In this document: positions 1 to 8,574 of the stretch, one piece after another | Layout of the letters: the number at the start of each line of letters is the position of its first letter | Position numbering within the stretch: position 1 is the stretch's first letter | Source: Pseudaeromonas sharmana | GTDB lineage: Bacteria; Pseudomonadota; Gammaproteobacteria; Enterobacterales; Aeromonadaceae | Assembly: GCF_042649925.1 (NCBI RefSeq) | Contig: NZ_JBHSAF010000014.1 | Span: forward strand, 62,001-126,000 | Reading direction: 5' to 3' | Length of the DNA stretch: 64,000 nt | The notes under the pieces: model-generated | What the model saw: the letters and a program-made list of their open reading frames with translations, nothing else | What the model was told of the DNA's origin: nothing | The model's database searches: none | Position numbers and translations under genes: made by a program

Positions 1-1377
1 CTCTGTTATCAGATGGCATTACAGGGGCGTAAAGAACTGCCACTGGCGCCAGATGGCCGCAGTGCGCTGGAGATGACGCTATTGCGCATGCTGGCGTTTT
101 CTCCTCGCGCCAGTGTCGCCAAGCCGCTGCTGACACCTGTGCCTGCGAGCCATGGCGAGGGTCTGTCTGTACCGCCGGCAGTCCCCACCGCTATTCCAGG
201 CCGGATTGATGCGGTGGTACCTGATACCACGCCAGACTTGGCTCTCAAGACTCCGCTTGCCACGCTGTCGGCGCAGGTCGATGAAGAGGATGAGCAAGCA
301 GTTGCACAAATGAAGCAGCGATTGCAACAAGAGCAGGAGGACTTGCTGGCCCAAGCGCATATGTTGCGGCAACCATCGCCCTCAGTGCCCTCAGTGCCCT
401 CAGTGCCCTCAGTGCCCTCAGCCCCGTCAACCGTATCGAGTGACGAGACGGTGCCAGCGCATACTCAGATCAACGAGCAGTCTGTCACCCAGGGTGGGCT
501 GGGCAATTTGCTGGCGGCTCGCAATCGGCTGCGCAGCCAGGTTGTCAGTGGCGAGCCTGAATCGCGCCAGCCTGGCGTCGCAGCGCCCAAAACCACCCCG
601 GAGACGCGGCCGACAACCCCGGCGATGGCTGCGCCACGGCGAGAACCGCCGTCAGGCGTCAACCCTGCTAGTGCTGCTCTCATGGCCAACGAGCCTGCGC
701 AGTACCTGCCGCGCGACCACCAGCGCTCGGTCGAAGAGACGCCACCATGGGAACTGCCGCCGCTGACGAGTTATCAGGACGACATGCCGTTACCCTCCGG
801 CAAGGAGCCTAACTCCGGCGATGACGCAATGGCTCCGCTGGTTGCAAACCGCGCCGCTCAGATAACGCCTGCGGGTACCGGTTCGGTTGCCGCACCGCTA
901 TCGTCCTCTCTGCCCTCGACAAGCAACAATAATGCGCCCAGTGAGGCAACAACGGACAGGCGCTGGCAATCCAACGATTTACTGTCCGGTTGTGGCGATG
1001 CCTGGGCCGAGCTGATTGCTGCCAGTGGTCTTGGCGGCCGGTTGCGGCAATTGGCGTTGCAATCGAGTCGTCGCATCGAGGCGGATCGCTGGGTGCTCAC
1101 GTTGCCAGAGGAGCATCGTCACCTGGTTTCCGATAAGGCGATCGCCGTGATGGCCAACACCCTGGCCGCGCACCTTGGTCAGCCGGTTGTTCTGGATATT
1201 CAGTTGGGCACGCCGGAGGCTAAGCCGCCAATCGTCATCGAGCATGAACGTTATCAGGCGATTCTGAACGAGGCCAAATTGGCGTTGGAGCAGGATCCGC
1301 ATATTCAATTTTTGATTGAGCGCTTTGGTGCTCAGCTGGATGCTGATAGTATCCAGCCACTGAAAACAGCCAATTGA
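1..1377 (+). CDS. dnaX: DNA polymerase III subunit tau (C-terminal part, open at left edge)
   Basis: Clamp-loader subunit that links the polymerase cores and the DnaB helicase at the replication fork. Only about the last 458 codons are present; the frame is open to base 1. The first residues (GRKELPLAPDGR, EMTLLRMLAF) are the end of the collar domain. A long Pro/Ser/Thr-rich linker follows, then a folded C-terminal domain (from LIAASGLGGRLRQLAL to AQLDADSIQPL) matching tau domain V, which contacts the alpha subunit in the E. coli protein. It lies 22 bases before ybaB and then recR, the usual proteobacterial trio. I see no A-AAA-AAG slippery heptamer in the linker, where E. coli dnaX makes gamma by frameshifting, so production of gamma here is unclear. 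Identity is very likely. Confidence 0.93.
   Translation, partial: LCYQMALQGRKELPLAPDGRSALEMTLLRMLAFSPRASVAKPLLTPVPASHGEGLSVPPAVPTAIPGRIDAVVPDTTPDLALKTPLATLSAQVDEEDEQAVAQMKQRLQQEQEDLLAQAHMLRQPSPSVPSVPSVPSVPSAPSTVSSDETVPAHTQINEQSVTQGGLGNLLAARNRLRSQVVSGEPESRQPGVAAPKTTPETRPTTPAMAAPRREPPSGVNPASAALMANEPAQYLPRDHQRSVEETPPWELPPLTSYQDDMPLPSGKEPNSGDDAMAPLVANRAAQITPAGTGSVAAPLSSSLPSTSNNNAPSEATTDRRWQSNDLLSGCGDAWAELIAASGLGGRLRQLALQSSRRIEADRWVLTLPEEHRHLVSDKAIAVMANTLAAHLGQPVVLDIQLGTPEAKPPIVIEHERYQAILNEAKLALEQDPHIQFLIERFGAQLDADSIQPLKTAN
379..423 (+). repeat. 9-bp tandem repeat in the dnaX linker
   Basis: Four perfect copies of CCCTCAGTG (379-414) followed by a partial fifth (415-423). The unit is a multiple of three and stays in frame, encoding a run of Ser-Val-Pro in the disordered linker. 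Copy-number changes would alter linker length without breaking the gene. Confidence 0.9.
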
Positions 1378-1399
1378 TAACCCTACAGAGAGATAAGCG

Positions 1400-1729
1400 A
1401 TGTTTGGTAAAGGTGGACTCGGTAATCTGATGAAGCAGGCTCAGGCCATGCAGGATCGTATGCAGAAGATGCAAGAAGAGCTGGCCAATATGGAAGTCGT
1501 TGGCGAATCCGGTGCTGGTCTGGTCAAGGTGACGATGACGGGCAGCCACAGCGTGCGTCGTGTCGCCATCGATCCGAGCCTGATGGAAGATGATCAGGAA
1601 ATGCTGGAAGATCTGATCGCAGCGGCCTTTAACGACGCCGTGCGCCGTATCGAAGAGCAGAACAAGACCAAGATGGGCGAGCTGACCGGTGGCATGCAAC
1701 TGCCTCCCGGATTCAAGATGCCGTTCTGA
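1400..1729 (+). CDS. ybaB: YbaB/EbfC family nucleoid-associated protein
   Basis: A 109-residue DNA-binding protein of the YbaB/EbfC family, a dimeric tweezer-like fold that coats DNA. The N-terminus (MFGKGGLGNLMKQAQAMQ) and the segment GLVKVTMTGSHSVRRVAIDP are diagnostic, and the length is typical. A GAGAG stretch lies just upstream of the ATG. It sits between dnaX and recR, as in most proteobacteria, and is probably co-transcribed with both. Its exact role is unsettled; replication, repair and expression roles have been proposed for the family. Confidence 0.95.
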   Translation: MFGKGGLGNLMKQAQAMQDRMQKMQEELANMEVVGESGAGLVKVTMTGSHSVRRVAIDPSLMEDDQEMLEDLIAAAFNDAVRRIEEQNKTKMGELTGGMQLPPGFKMPF

Positions 1730-1741
1730 GTGTAAAAACGG

Positions 1742-1757
1742 GCGGGGGAAACCCCGC
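1742..1757 (+). other. Small GC hairpin between ybaB and recR
   Basis: GCGGGG and CCCCGC pair perfectly around a GAAA tetraloop, followed by the T-rich TTGTTGT. It could be a weak attenuator or an RNA-stabilising hairpin. The T run is too broken to call it a full terminator, and recR has no other evident promoter. Confidence 0.4.
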
Positions 1758-1776
1758 TTGTTGTATCGGAGAGCCG

Positions 1777-2379
1777 ATGAAGTACAGTCCCTTACTCGAT
1801 GAATTGATCCGCGAGCTGCAGGTCTTGCCGGGTGTTGGCCCCAAGTCGGCACAACGGATGGCGTTTCAGCTGCTGGAGCGGGAACGGCCGCGCGGCCAGC
1901 GTTTGGCGCGAGTACTGGAGCGGGCGCTGACCGAAATCGGCCACTGCCAACAGTGCCGTACTTTCACTGAAAATGAACTGTGCGAGATCTGCGCTAACCC
2001 TAAACGTGCGCAGAAGCGGCAGTTGTGCATTGTGGAGTCTCCTGCCGATGTGGCGGCCATCGAACAGACACACCTCTATTCGGGTCGTTATTTTGTGCTG
2101 ATGGGACACCTGTCACCGCTTGACGGTATTGGCCCGCGTGAGCTGGGTCTGGACTTGTTAGAGTCCAGATTGCAAAGTGAAGCCTATGATGAAGTCATTC
2201 TGGCTACCAATCCGACCATCGAAGGTGATGCCACGGCGTTCTTCATTGCCAATCTGGCGCGCCAGGCGGGTGTCACTGTGACCCGAATTGCCCATGGTGT
2301 ACCGGTCGGCGGCGAGCTGGAATTGGTCGATGGCACCACGCTGTCACATTCGCTTGCCGGGCGGCGTCCTTTGGAATAA
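1777..2379 (+). CDS. recR: Recombination mediator protein RecR
   Basis: RecR (200 residues) works with RecF and RecO to load RecA on SSB-coated gaps. The N-terminal helix-hairpin-helix (LQVLPGVGPKSAQRMAF) is followed by a zinc finger with Cys57, Cys60, Cys69 and Cys72, then a Toprim domain (CIVESPADVAAIE, ILATNPTIEGDATA) and a C-terminal Walker-B-like segment (RIAHGVPVGGELELVDGTT). Length matches the family (about 200). Start chosen at ATG 1777, with GGAGAG 8 bases upstream. It is the last gene of the dnaX-ybaB-recR set. Confidence 0.97.
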   Translation: MKYSPLLDELIRELQVLPGVGPKSAQRMAFQLLERERPRGQRLARVLERALTEIGHCQQCRTFTENELCEICANPKRAQKRQLCIVESPADVAAIEQTHLYSGRYFVLMGHLSPLDGIGPRELGLDLLESRLQSEAYDEVILATNPTIEGDATAFFIANLARQAGVTVTRIAHGVPVGGELELVDGTTLSHSLAGRRPLE

Positions 2380-2415
2380 CCCTGTCGATTTTTTCAGCAT
2401 TCAGTTTGTTGCGGT

Positions 2416-2443
2416 CTTGAAACTTGCATGGCCGCCCCCATAT
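2416..2443 (+). promoter_or_regulatory. Sigma32 heat-shock promoter of htpG
   Basis: CTTGAAA (2416-2422), a 13-base spacer and CCCCATAT (2436-2443) match the sigma32 consensus (CTTGAAA, N13-15, CCCCATNT) almost perfectly. It lies about 45 bases before the htpG start, so htpG should be heat-inducible as in E. coli. Confidence 0.88.
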
Positions 2444-2485
2444 CGCTTCTGTCCTAATCCATAACTTTCATCAAGGAAAGCAACG

Positions 2486-4393
2486 ATGACCGAAGCCGTT
2501 CATGTGGAAACCCACGGGTTTCAGACCGAAGTCAAACAACTGCTGAACCTGATGGCGCACAGCCTCTACTCGCACAAGGAAGTGTTCCTGCGCGAGTTGA
2601 TCTCCAATGCCGCTGATGCTGCCGACAAACTGCGTTTCAAGGCGCTCTCCGAGCCCGATCTGTATGAAAATGAAGGTGAGTTACGCGTACGCCTGCTGAT
2701 CGACAAGGAAAAGCGTACTCTGACGATCTCCGATAACGGCATCGGTATGACCCGGGATCAGGCGATCGAGCACCTGGGTACCATAGCGCGCTCTGGCACC
2801 GCTGAGTTTTTCCGTAATCTTTCCGGGGATCAAGCCCGTGATTCCCAGCTGATTGGCCAGTTCGGGGTCGGCTTCTACTCCTCGTTCATCGTCGCTGACA
2901 AGGTGACGGTCATCAGCCGTGCTGCAGGCGAAGCTCACGACCGCGGCGTCTGCTGGGAGTCTGATGGTTCTGGCACCTTTACCGTCGCGGATGTGGAGAA
3001 GGTTGGCCGTGGTACCGACGTGATCCTGCACCTGAAGGAAGAGGAAGGCGAGTTCCTGGATGACTGGCAGCTGCGCACCGTGGTCGGCAAGTATTCTGAC
3101 CACATCAGCGTGGCGGTCGAAATGTGGCAGGAGCCGCGTGAAGAAGAGGCCGAAGGTGGCGAGAAAGTCATCACCCCGGGTGAGTGGAAGCAGGTAAACC
3201 GTGCCACGGCGTTGTGGACGCGGACTCCGCGCGACATCAGCGACGAAGAGTATCAAGAGTTCTACAAGCACTTAAGCCACGACTATGACGATGCACTGGC
3301 ATGGGCGCACAACAAGGTCGAGGGCAGCCAGGAGTACACCTCCTTGTTGTATGTACCGGCGCGCGCACCGTGGGATCTGTGGAATCGTGAGCAGAAACAC
3401 GGCCTCAAGCTCTATGTTCAGCGCGTCTTCATCATGGATGATGCCGAGCAGTTCATGCCGACCTACCTGCGCTTCGTCAAGGGGGTGCTGGATTCCAACG
3501 ATCTGCCGCTGAACGTCTCTCGTGAAATCCTGCAGGACAACAAGATCACTGCTCAGCTGCGCAAGGCTTGTACCAAACGAGTGCTGAGCATGCTGGCCAA
3601 GCTGGCCAAGGATGACGAAGCCAAGTATCAGAGCTTCTGGCAGCAATTTGGTAACGTGCTGAAGGAAGGTCCGGCGGAGGATTACGCGCATCGCGAGGAG
3701 ATTGCCAAGCTGTTGCGATTTGCCTCGACCCATGCGGAGTCGGACGTCCAGAATGTCAGCCTCGAGGCCTATGTTGGCCGCATGAAAGAGAAGCAGGACA
3801 AGATCTATTACATCATCGCCGACAGCTACACGGCCGCCAGCAAGAGCCCGCATCTGGAGCTGCTGCGCAAGAAGGGCGTGGAGGTGCTGCTGCTGTGGGA
3901 TCGTGTCGATGAGTGGTTGATGAGCCACCTCAGTGAATTTGAGGGCAAACAGCTGGTTTCGGTGACCCGTGGCGATCTGCAGCTCGGCGAACTGGAGGAT
4001 GAAGAGAGTCGCAAACAGCAAGAAGAGCTAGCCAAGGAGCATGCAGGCCTGGTTGAGCGCGTTGCCAAGGTGTTGGAAGGGCAGGTTAAGGAGGTGCGCA
4101 TCAGCCACCGTCTGACCGATACCCCAAGCTGTGTGGTGACCGACACCTATGGCATGAGCAGCCAGATGATGAAGTTGATGCAGGCTGCAGGCCAGCCGGT
4201 TCCGGAGCAGAAATTCATTCTGGAACTGAATCCTGAACACGCCCTGCTGCAGCGTCTGGCCAGTGAAGCAGATGACGCTCGTTTTGGCGAGTGGTGTCAT
4301 TTGTTGCTGGAGCAAGCTCAGCTGGCTGAACAGGGTGGATTAAAGGATCCGGCCGGTTTTGTCGCCAGACTGAATAAGCTGCTACTGGCTTGA
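2486..4393 (+). CDS. htpG: Molecular chaperone HtpG (Hsp90)
   Basis: Bacterial Hsp90, a cytosolic dimeric ATP-dependent chaperone of 635 residues. The N-terminal GHKL ATPase shows ELISNAADAADKLRF (catalytic Glu and Mg-binding Asn), DNGIGM and GQFGVGFYSSF. The middle domain has LYVQRVFIMDD and the client-loop region GVLDSNDLPLNVSREILQ. The C-terminal dimerisation domain ends near ARLNKLLLA. The ATG at 2486 is preceded by AAGGAAAG. A sigma32 promoter precedes it and an intrinsic terminator follows, so it is a single-gene unit. Confidence 0.98.
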   Translation: MTEAVHVETHGFQTEVKQLLNLMAHSLYSHKEVFLRELISNAADAADKLRFKALSEPDLYENEGELRVRLLIDKEKRTLTISDNGIGMTRDQAIEHLGTIARSGTAEFFRNLSGDQARDSQLIGQFGVGFYSSFIVADKVTVISRAAGEAHDRGVCWESDGSGTFTVADVEKVGRGTDVILHLKEEEGEFLDDWQLRTVVGKYSDHISVAVEMWQEPREEEAEGGEKVITPGEWKQVNRATALWTRTPRDISDEEYQEFYKHLSHDYDDALAWAHNKVEGSQEYTSLLYVPARAPWDLWNREQKHGLKLYVQRVFIMDDAEQFMPTYLRFVKGVLDSNDLPLNVSREILQDNKITAQLRKACTKRVLSMLAKLAKDDEAKYQSFWQQFGNVLKEGPAEDYAHREEIAKLLRFASTHAESDVQNVSLEAYVGRMKEKQDKIYYIIADSYTAASKSPHLELLRKKGVEVLLLWDRVDEWLMSHLSEFEGKQLVSVTRGDLQLGELEDEESRKQQEELAKEHAGLVERVAKVLEGQVKEVRISHRLTDTPSCVVTDTYGMSSQMMKLMQAAGQPVPEQKFILELNPEHALLQRLASEADDARFGEWCHLLLEQAQLAEQGGLKDPAGFVARLNKLLLA

Positions 4394-4415
4394 GTGTCAG
4401 TTTGAGCACCATTCA

Positions 4416-4445
4416 GGGCCGCCCGGTGCGGCCCTTGTTTTTTTA
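4416..4445 (+). terminator. Intrinsic terminator after htpG
   Basis: GGGCCGC (4416-4422) pairs with GCGGCCC (4428-4434) around CCGGT, followed by a T-rich run to 4445. It ends the htpG transcript. Confidence 0.9.
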
Positions 4446-4620
4446 GGCGGCAGGCTATTGATAATGTGTGACATCGTCAGGCACAGGTTAAGCGTTTGCT
4501 TGCTAAAATCTTTGCATCCTCGACATCAAATGGCGTGTTTTTTTAGATCCTTAGCCCCGTATTTTGGGAAGGGGCGGCCATCAAATTGAGGTGTGCTGTT
4601 ATCAACGAAGAGGAAATGTG

Positions 4621-5730
4621 ATGCGACTGACGACCTTGCTTGCCACTATTGTGTTGCTCGCTCACGGCTCGTTATCTGCCGAGACGCTGACACTGTGGAA
4701 CGCCCACAGCCTCGAACATTTACAACCCGAGTTGACCCGGTTTGAAAAGATTACGGGCCACAAAATTGTGCAACAGCACTTTCGGGCGGATCAGTTCCGG
4801 GATCGAGTTCTCTCTTCGGTCCTGTTGCCAGATCTCTATTTCATTCCCAGTGATCAAATCAGTAATGTCCAGGAGTATCATCTGGGGCCCTGGCCAGATA
4901 CCATTCCGCGTGCCTATCAACTGCGTGACGATGGCCAGCTCGGGAATAGCTGGTATGGCATGCCGATCAATATGGGCAATCAGCTCATTCTCTACTATCG
5001 CAAAGACCTGGTGGCCCCGGTCAGCCGGCTTGAGGACATCCCGGACGGTAAATTGGCCTGGCCCAGCAAGCAAGCCTACTGGTTTATCCCCTTCTTGACG
5101 TCATCGGGTGGCTGGCCACTGAACGGCGATAACTTCAGCCTCGATACGCCGCAGATGGTCGCAGCCTTGCAAGGTTATGTGGCGTTGATTGCTCGCCATC
5201 CCGTGGCGCAGTGTGAATTGATGTGTAACGAGCAAGCCTTCATCAAAGGGGAGGTGAGCTATTTGCTGGATGGCGATTGGGCCTATCAAACACTCAAGGA
5301 TGTTCTGGGTGACCGATTAGGAATGGCCCTGATGCCGACATGGCAGGGCCAGCGTATGGTGCCGCTCAGCAGTTCCTATGTCATGGCCAGGCGCGGCGAT
5401 CTGAGTGATACCAAGCGTCAGATTAGTGAAGAGCTGGTGCGTTTCCTGTTGGCCGATGAGACGCAAAAGGCACTGTATGAGCGTTCCAAGCTGTTTCCTT
5501 CCGTGGAGCGGGTGGCGGCCAATCTGTCTGACAAAATGTCGGAAGATATGCGCATCCTGCATCAGCAGTTGCTGAAAAGTCGCGCCATGCCAAACGATCG
5601 CAAAATGATGATTGTCTGGCTGGTGATGGGGAAGTCGCTGGAGTTGTTCCTGTCTGGTGAGTTCTCCGCCCAAGAGACGGCTCATAACATGCAAACGATG
5701 GCGGTAGAAGAAGAAGGCAGTGCCAGATGA
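4621..5730 (+). CDS. Periplasmic family-1 (MalE-like) solute-binding protein linked to a GGDEF sensor
   Basis: Predicted periplasmic sugar- or polyamine-type binding protein of 369 residues. A signal peptide (MRLTTLLATIVLLAHGSLSA) precedes ETLTLWNAHS, the typical first strand of cluster-D binding proteins. PDLYFIPSDQI, YGMPINMGNQLILYYRKDL and LLDGDWAY fit the hinge and ligand-lobe pattern of this family. Start set at ATG 4621 (AGAGG 7 bases upstream) rather than at an in-frame ATG further upstream, because the signal peptide begins here. No ABC permease or ATPase is nearby. Its stop overlaps the start of the next gene, a membrane diguanylate cyclase, by 4 bases. I infer that it presents a ligand to that sensor rather than feeding a transporter. 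The ligand is unknown. Confidence 0.75.
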   Translation: MRLTTLLATIVLLAHGSLSAETLTLWNAHSLEHLQPELTRFEKITGHKIVQQHFRADQFRDRVLSSVLLPDLYFIPSDQISNVQEYHLGPWPDTIPRAYQLRDDGQLGNSWYGMPINMGNQLILYYRKDLVAPVSRLEDIPDGKLAWPSKQAYWFIPFLTSSGGWPLNGDNFSLDTPQMVAALQGYVALIARHPVAQCELMCNEQAFIKGEVSYLLDGDWAYQTLKDVLGDRLGMALMPTWQGQRMVPLSSSYVMARRGDLSDTKRQISEELVRFLLADETQKALYERSKLFPSVERVAANLSDKMSEDMRILHQQLLKSRAMPNDRKMMIVWLVMGKSLELFLSGEFSAQETAHNMQTMAVEEEGSAR

Positions 5731-7799
5731 TTCGTCTTAGTCGTTTCTTCATCGGTCTGATCTTCTGTATGTTGCTGTTGCCATTATCTGTGCTGGGTTT
5801 TATTCACTACCAAGGCTTGAAGGAATTTGCGACCCAAACCTTGGTGACCGAGCTCAACAGCGAGGCATTTGTCATCCGTGAAAATCTGGAGAACGAACTG
5901 GGTGCGCTGACCGGAGGGCTCAGGTTACTGACCGGGCATGAGACCATCATCAAGGGCATCGCCAGTCTCTATTACGGCAGTCAGGTGCGTGAGCGATTCG
6001 AGAATTTTGTAAATCGTTACTCTGTGGTTTCCAGCTTATACCTGGTTTCTCGTGACGGCCGGGTGCGGGAACACTTTGGTGGCAAGATCCGCCCAGTGGA
6101 ACGCAATCAAGCCATCAGACAATTGATGACGCGGTTGGATAAAGCGTATGAATCGGGTGTTCTGAGCGGTCGTGTCGCGGTGATCGAAGATAAGGAGCTG
6201 GTGCCAACCGGCGATCACATGGGGCTGGTTTTCATCTCCAGTATCAGCAGTGTGGTGGTGCGGGGAGCTGATGGTGTGCAGGGCTTTTTGATTGCCATCA
6301 TCCCGTTCGACAACCTGTTGGCACAGGCCAACCGGGCTTCACATATGGAGCGGTCGACGGTTGAGCTCGGTGAAACCTTACCTCCGAATCAAAGCGGGTT
6401 TATCAGTCAGTACCAGCGCTTGCAAATCGGCGAGAAGGACTATGCGCCGAGTATCAACCTCTTTATCCGGGTCAGCCGCTCGCCGGAAAGCATGCGCGAT
6501 GCGGTCAATGAGGCGATCCGTCCTTTCATCAGTTACCAGGTGATTTTTCTGCTGGTGTTAATGATGGTGTTTATCTTCTCTTTTCGACCCATTCTACGCG
6601 CCTTTAACGCACTGTATGGCATCATCCGCCGCATGGAGGCTGGCCAATTGGTGGAGGCCACAACGTCGCGGATCTGGGAGTTCGCCCATACAGAACGCCT
6701 GTTGATCGACATGCAGAGCCGCATCCGGCAGCAACTGTCGACGCTGGAGGAAAACAATCAGCAACTCGCTGGCATGGCGCGCGAGAAGGATCGCTATCTG
6801 GAAGAGCTTTCCCTTTTGAATCAGAGCCTTGAAGGAAAGGTGCAAGAGCGGACCAACAAGCTGGCGTTGACATTGCAACGCCTCGAGATCAGTAATCGTA
6901 TCTTCAACCAACTGATTCACCTGCGGCAGGCATTACCCAATGACGCCTCCTCGGAGTTACTGTTGACCACAGTGGTCAAACATTTGGTGGCGTGTGAGTT
7001 AGAGATCCCGTTTGCCATCATTTTGCAGCCGGCCAATGAGCCCCGACAGGTCTATACCCACACTGGATTTACCCGTGACACCATAGTGCCATTACAAGCG
7101 GCAACGTCAGATTATCTGTTCGATGCCGGGCTTTACACCATCCCGTTGCCGCCGCCATTTGGTGGCGGCTGGATCTTGCTGCAATCGGATAATCTGCGTG
7201 AAGAGATGCTCAGGGGGATGATGTTGTTTGCCCGGGAGTTGGGGGGGTATCTCGAGAACCGGGCGTTGACGAATCGGCTCGCGTTCTGGGCTCGGACCGA
7301 TGGTCTGACCGGTTTGGGTAACCGGATTGCCTTTGATCAAACCATGGCTGATCTGGAGACCTCACTCGATAAGGAGGCGGGTCTGTTCCTGATCGATGTG
7401 AATGGGTTGAAAGAGCTGAACGATACTCGTGGTCATGAAGCGGGTGATGCACTACTAAGGACCGTAGCCGAACGCTTGCGCCAGTGTTTGCAGGGGATAA
7501 ATGGCTCACTGTATCGTATCGGTGGCGACGAGTTCGTCATCCTGCTGGAAGGTGAGGGTGTCGAGCAAAAGGGCGAGTTAGTGGCGCGGTTGCAACAGAC
7601 GCAATTCCAGCCGGCGACCTTGGCGGGACGAGAACATGGTGTCAGTTTCAGTGTTGGCTATGCCGACAGCCATAAAACGCCGTTTTCTTTGTTGTACAAG
7701 ATGGCTGACAAGGCGATGTATCAGCAGAAACAGGCGTATTACGAGCATAAACATGGTGTTCAGGACGCTGGACTTGAGGATTCATCAGAAAGCGTGTAG
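5727..7799 (+). CDS. Membrane-bound diguanylate cyclase (periplasmic sensor, GAF-like, GGDEF)
   Basis: A 690-residue protein predicted to make c-di-GMP. A first membrane helix (about 7-27) is followed by a roughly 240-residue periplasmic sensor region and a second helix (about 268-288, VIFLLVLMMVFIFSF). Then come a HAMP-like/coiled-coil stretch with many Glu/Gln (about 295-385), a GAF-like region (about 390-510) and a C-terminal GGDEF domain (TDGLTGLGNRIAFDQ; GGDEF at bases 7521-7535). The active-site motif is intact. The RxxD inhibitory site that normally precedes it is absent (GING instead), suggesting no product inhibition through the I-site. It is translationally coupled to the binding-protein gene (ATGA overlap). 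adk follows after 54 bases without an obvious terminator. Confidence 0.88.
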   Translation: MIRLSRFFIGLIFCMLLLPLSVLGFIHYQGLKEFATQTLVTELNSEAFVIRENLENELGALTGGLRLLTGHETIIKGIASLYYGSQVRERFENFVNRYSVVSSLYLVSRDGRVREHFGGKIRPVERNQAIRQLMTRLDKAYESGVLSGRVAVIEDKELVPTGDHMGLVFISSISSVVVRGADGVQGFLIAIIPFDNLLAQANRASHMERSTVELGETLPPNQSGFISQYQRLQIGEKDYAPSINLFIRVSRSPESMRDAVNEAIRPFISYQVIFLLVLMMVFIFSFRPILRAFNALYGIIRRMEAGQLVEATTSRIWEFAHTERLLIDMQSRIRQQLSTLEENNQQLAGMAREKDRYLEELSLLNQSLEGKVQERTNKLALTLQRLEISNRIFNQLIHLRQALPNDASSELLLTTVVKHLVACELEIPFAIILQPANEPRQVYTHTGFTRDTIVPLQAATSDYLFDAGLYTIPLPPPFGGGWILLQSDNLREEMLRGMMLFARELGGYLENRALTNRLAFWARTDGLTGLGNRIAFDQTMADLETSLDKEAGLFLIDVNGLKELNDTRGHEAGDALLRTVAERLRQCLQGINGSLYRIGGDEFVILLEGEGVEQKGELVARLQQTQFQPATLAGREHGVSFSVGYADSHKTPFSLLYKMADKAMYQQKQAYYEHKHGVQDAGLEDSSESV

Positions 7800-7853
7800 T
7801 TTTCGCCTCCTGATTGATATTGATGTCATTGCTAGACCAAAAGAGGAAATCTG

Positions 7854-8498
7854 ATGCGCATTATTCTGCTTGGCGCGCCTGGTGCCGGGAAAGGAACTCA
7901 AGCCCAGTTCTTGATGGACAAGTATGGTATTCCGCAAATCTCCACCGGTGATATGCTGCGGGCCGCGATCAAGGCAGGCACTCCGCTGGGTGTGAAGGCC
8001 AAGGAAGTCATGGACAAGGGCCAACTGGTCTCTGACGAGATTATCATCGGTCTGGTCAAAGAGCGGATTGCTCAGGATGATTGTGCCAAGGGTTTCCTGC
8101 TGGATGGTTTTCCGCGCACCATTCCGCAAGCCGATGCCATGAAAGATGCTGGAGTCGTCGTTGATTTCGTTCTCGAATTTGATGTTCCGGATGAAGAGAT
8201 CGTCAAACGTATGAGCGGTCGTCGGGTCCATCCTGGCTCAGGCCGTGTTTACCATGTGGTCTTCAACCCGCCAAAGGTGGAAGACAAGGACGACGTCACG
8301 GGCGAAGCGTTGGTGGTTCGAGCCGATGATGAAGAGACCACGGTACGCAAGCGTCTGGATATCTATCACCAGCAAACTGAACCCTTGGTTGGGTATTACA
8401 AGGCGGAAGCGGCGGCAGGACGCACCCGCTACGAGCGCCTGGACGGTACTCAGGCGGTCGATGCTGTGAGTCAGCAACTGGCGGCATTGCTGGGCTGA
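7854..8498 (+). CDS. adk: Adenylate kinase
   Basis: Adenylate kinase (ATP + AMP to 2 ADP), 214 residues, cytosolic. The P-loop GAPGAGKGTQAQ is at residues 7-18. The AMP-binding region has STGDMLRAA and GFPRTIPQA. The long LID (GRRVHPGSGRVYHVVFNPP onward) has no zinc-binding cysteines, as in other gammaproteobacteria. The ATG at 7854 follows AGAGGAAATCTG. An intrinsic terminator lies 29 bases after the stop. Confidence 0.98.
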   Translation: MRIILLGAPGAGKGTQAQFLMDKYGIPQISTGDMLRAAIKAGTPLGVKAKEVMDKGQLVSDEIIIGLVKERIAQDDCAKGFLLDGFPRTIPQADAMKDAGVVVDFVLEFDVPDEEIVKRMSGRRVHPGSGRVYHVVFNPPKVEDKDDVTGEALVVRADDEETTVRKRLDIYHQQTEPLVGYYKAEAAAGRTRYERLDGTQAVDAVSQQLAALLG

Positions 8499-8527
8499 TT
8501 GGCTCTCGACTGATCTTGGCGTCAAAT

Positions 8528-8562
8528 ACGCTCGTAGCGCTTGTCGTTACGGGCGTTTTTTT
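8528..8562 (+). terminator. Intrinsic terminator after adk
   Basis: ACGCTCGTA (8528-8536) pairs with TACGGGCGT (8548-8556) with one wobble, followed by seven Ts (8556-8562). It lies just before the hemH ribosome binding site, so hemH probably needs its own promoter or read-through. Confidence 0.8.
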
Positions 8563-8574
8563 ATTGGAGCAGGC

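Noticed and set aside
379..423. Tandem repeat considered as a CRISPR or phase-variation tract
   Set aside because: Units are 9 bp without spacers and remain in frame inside dnaX, so it only varies linker length.
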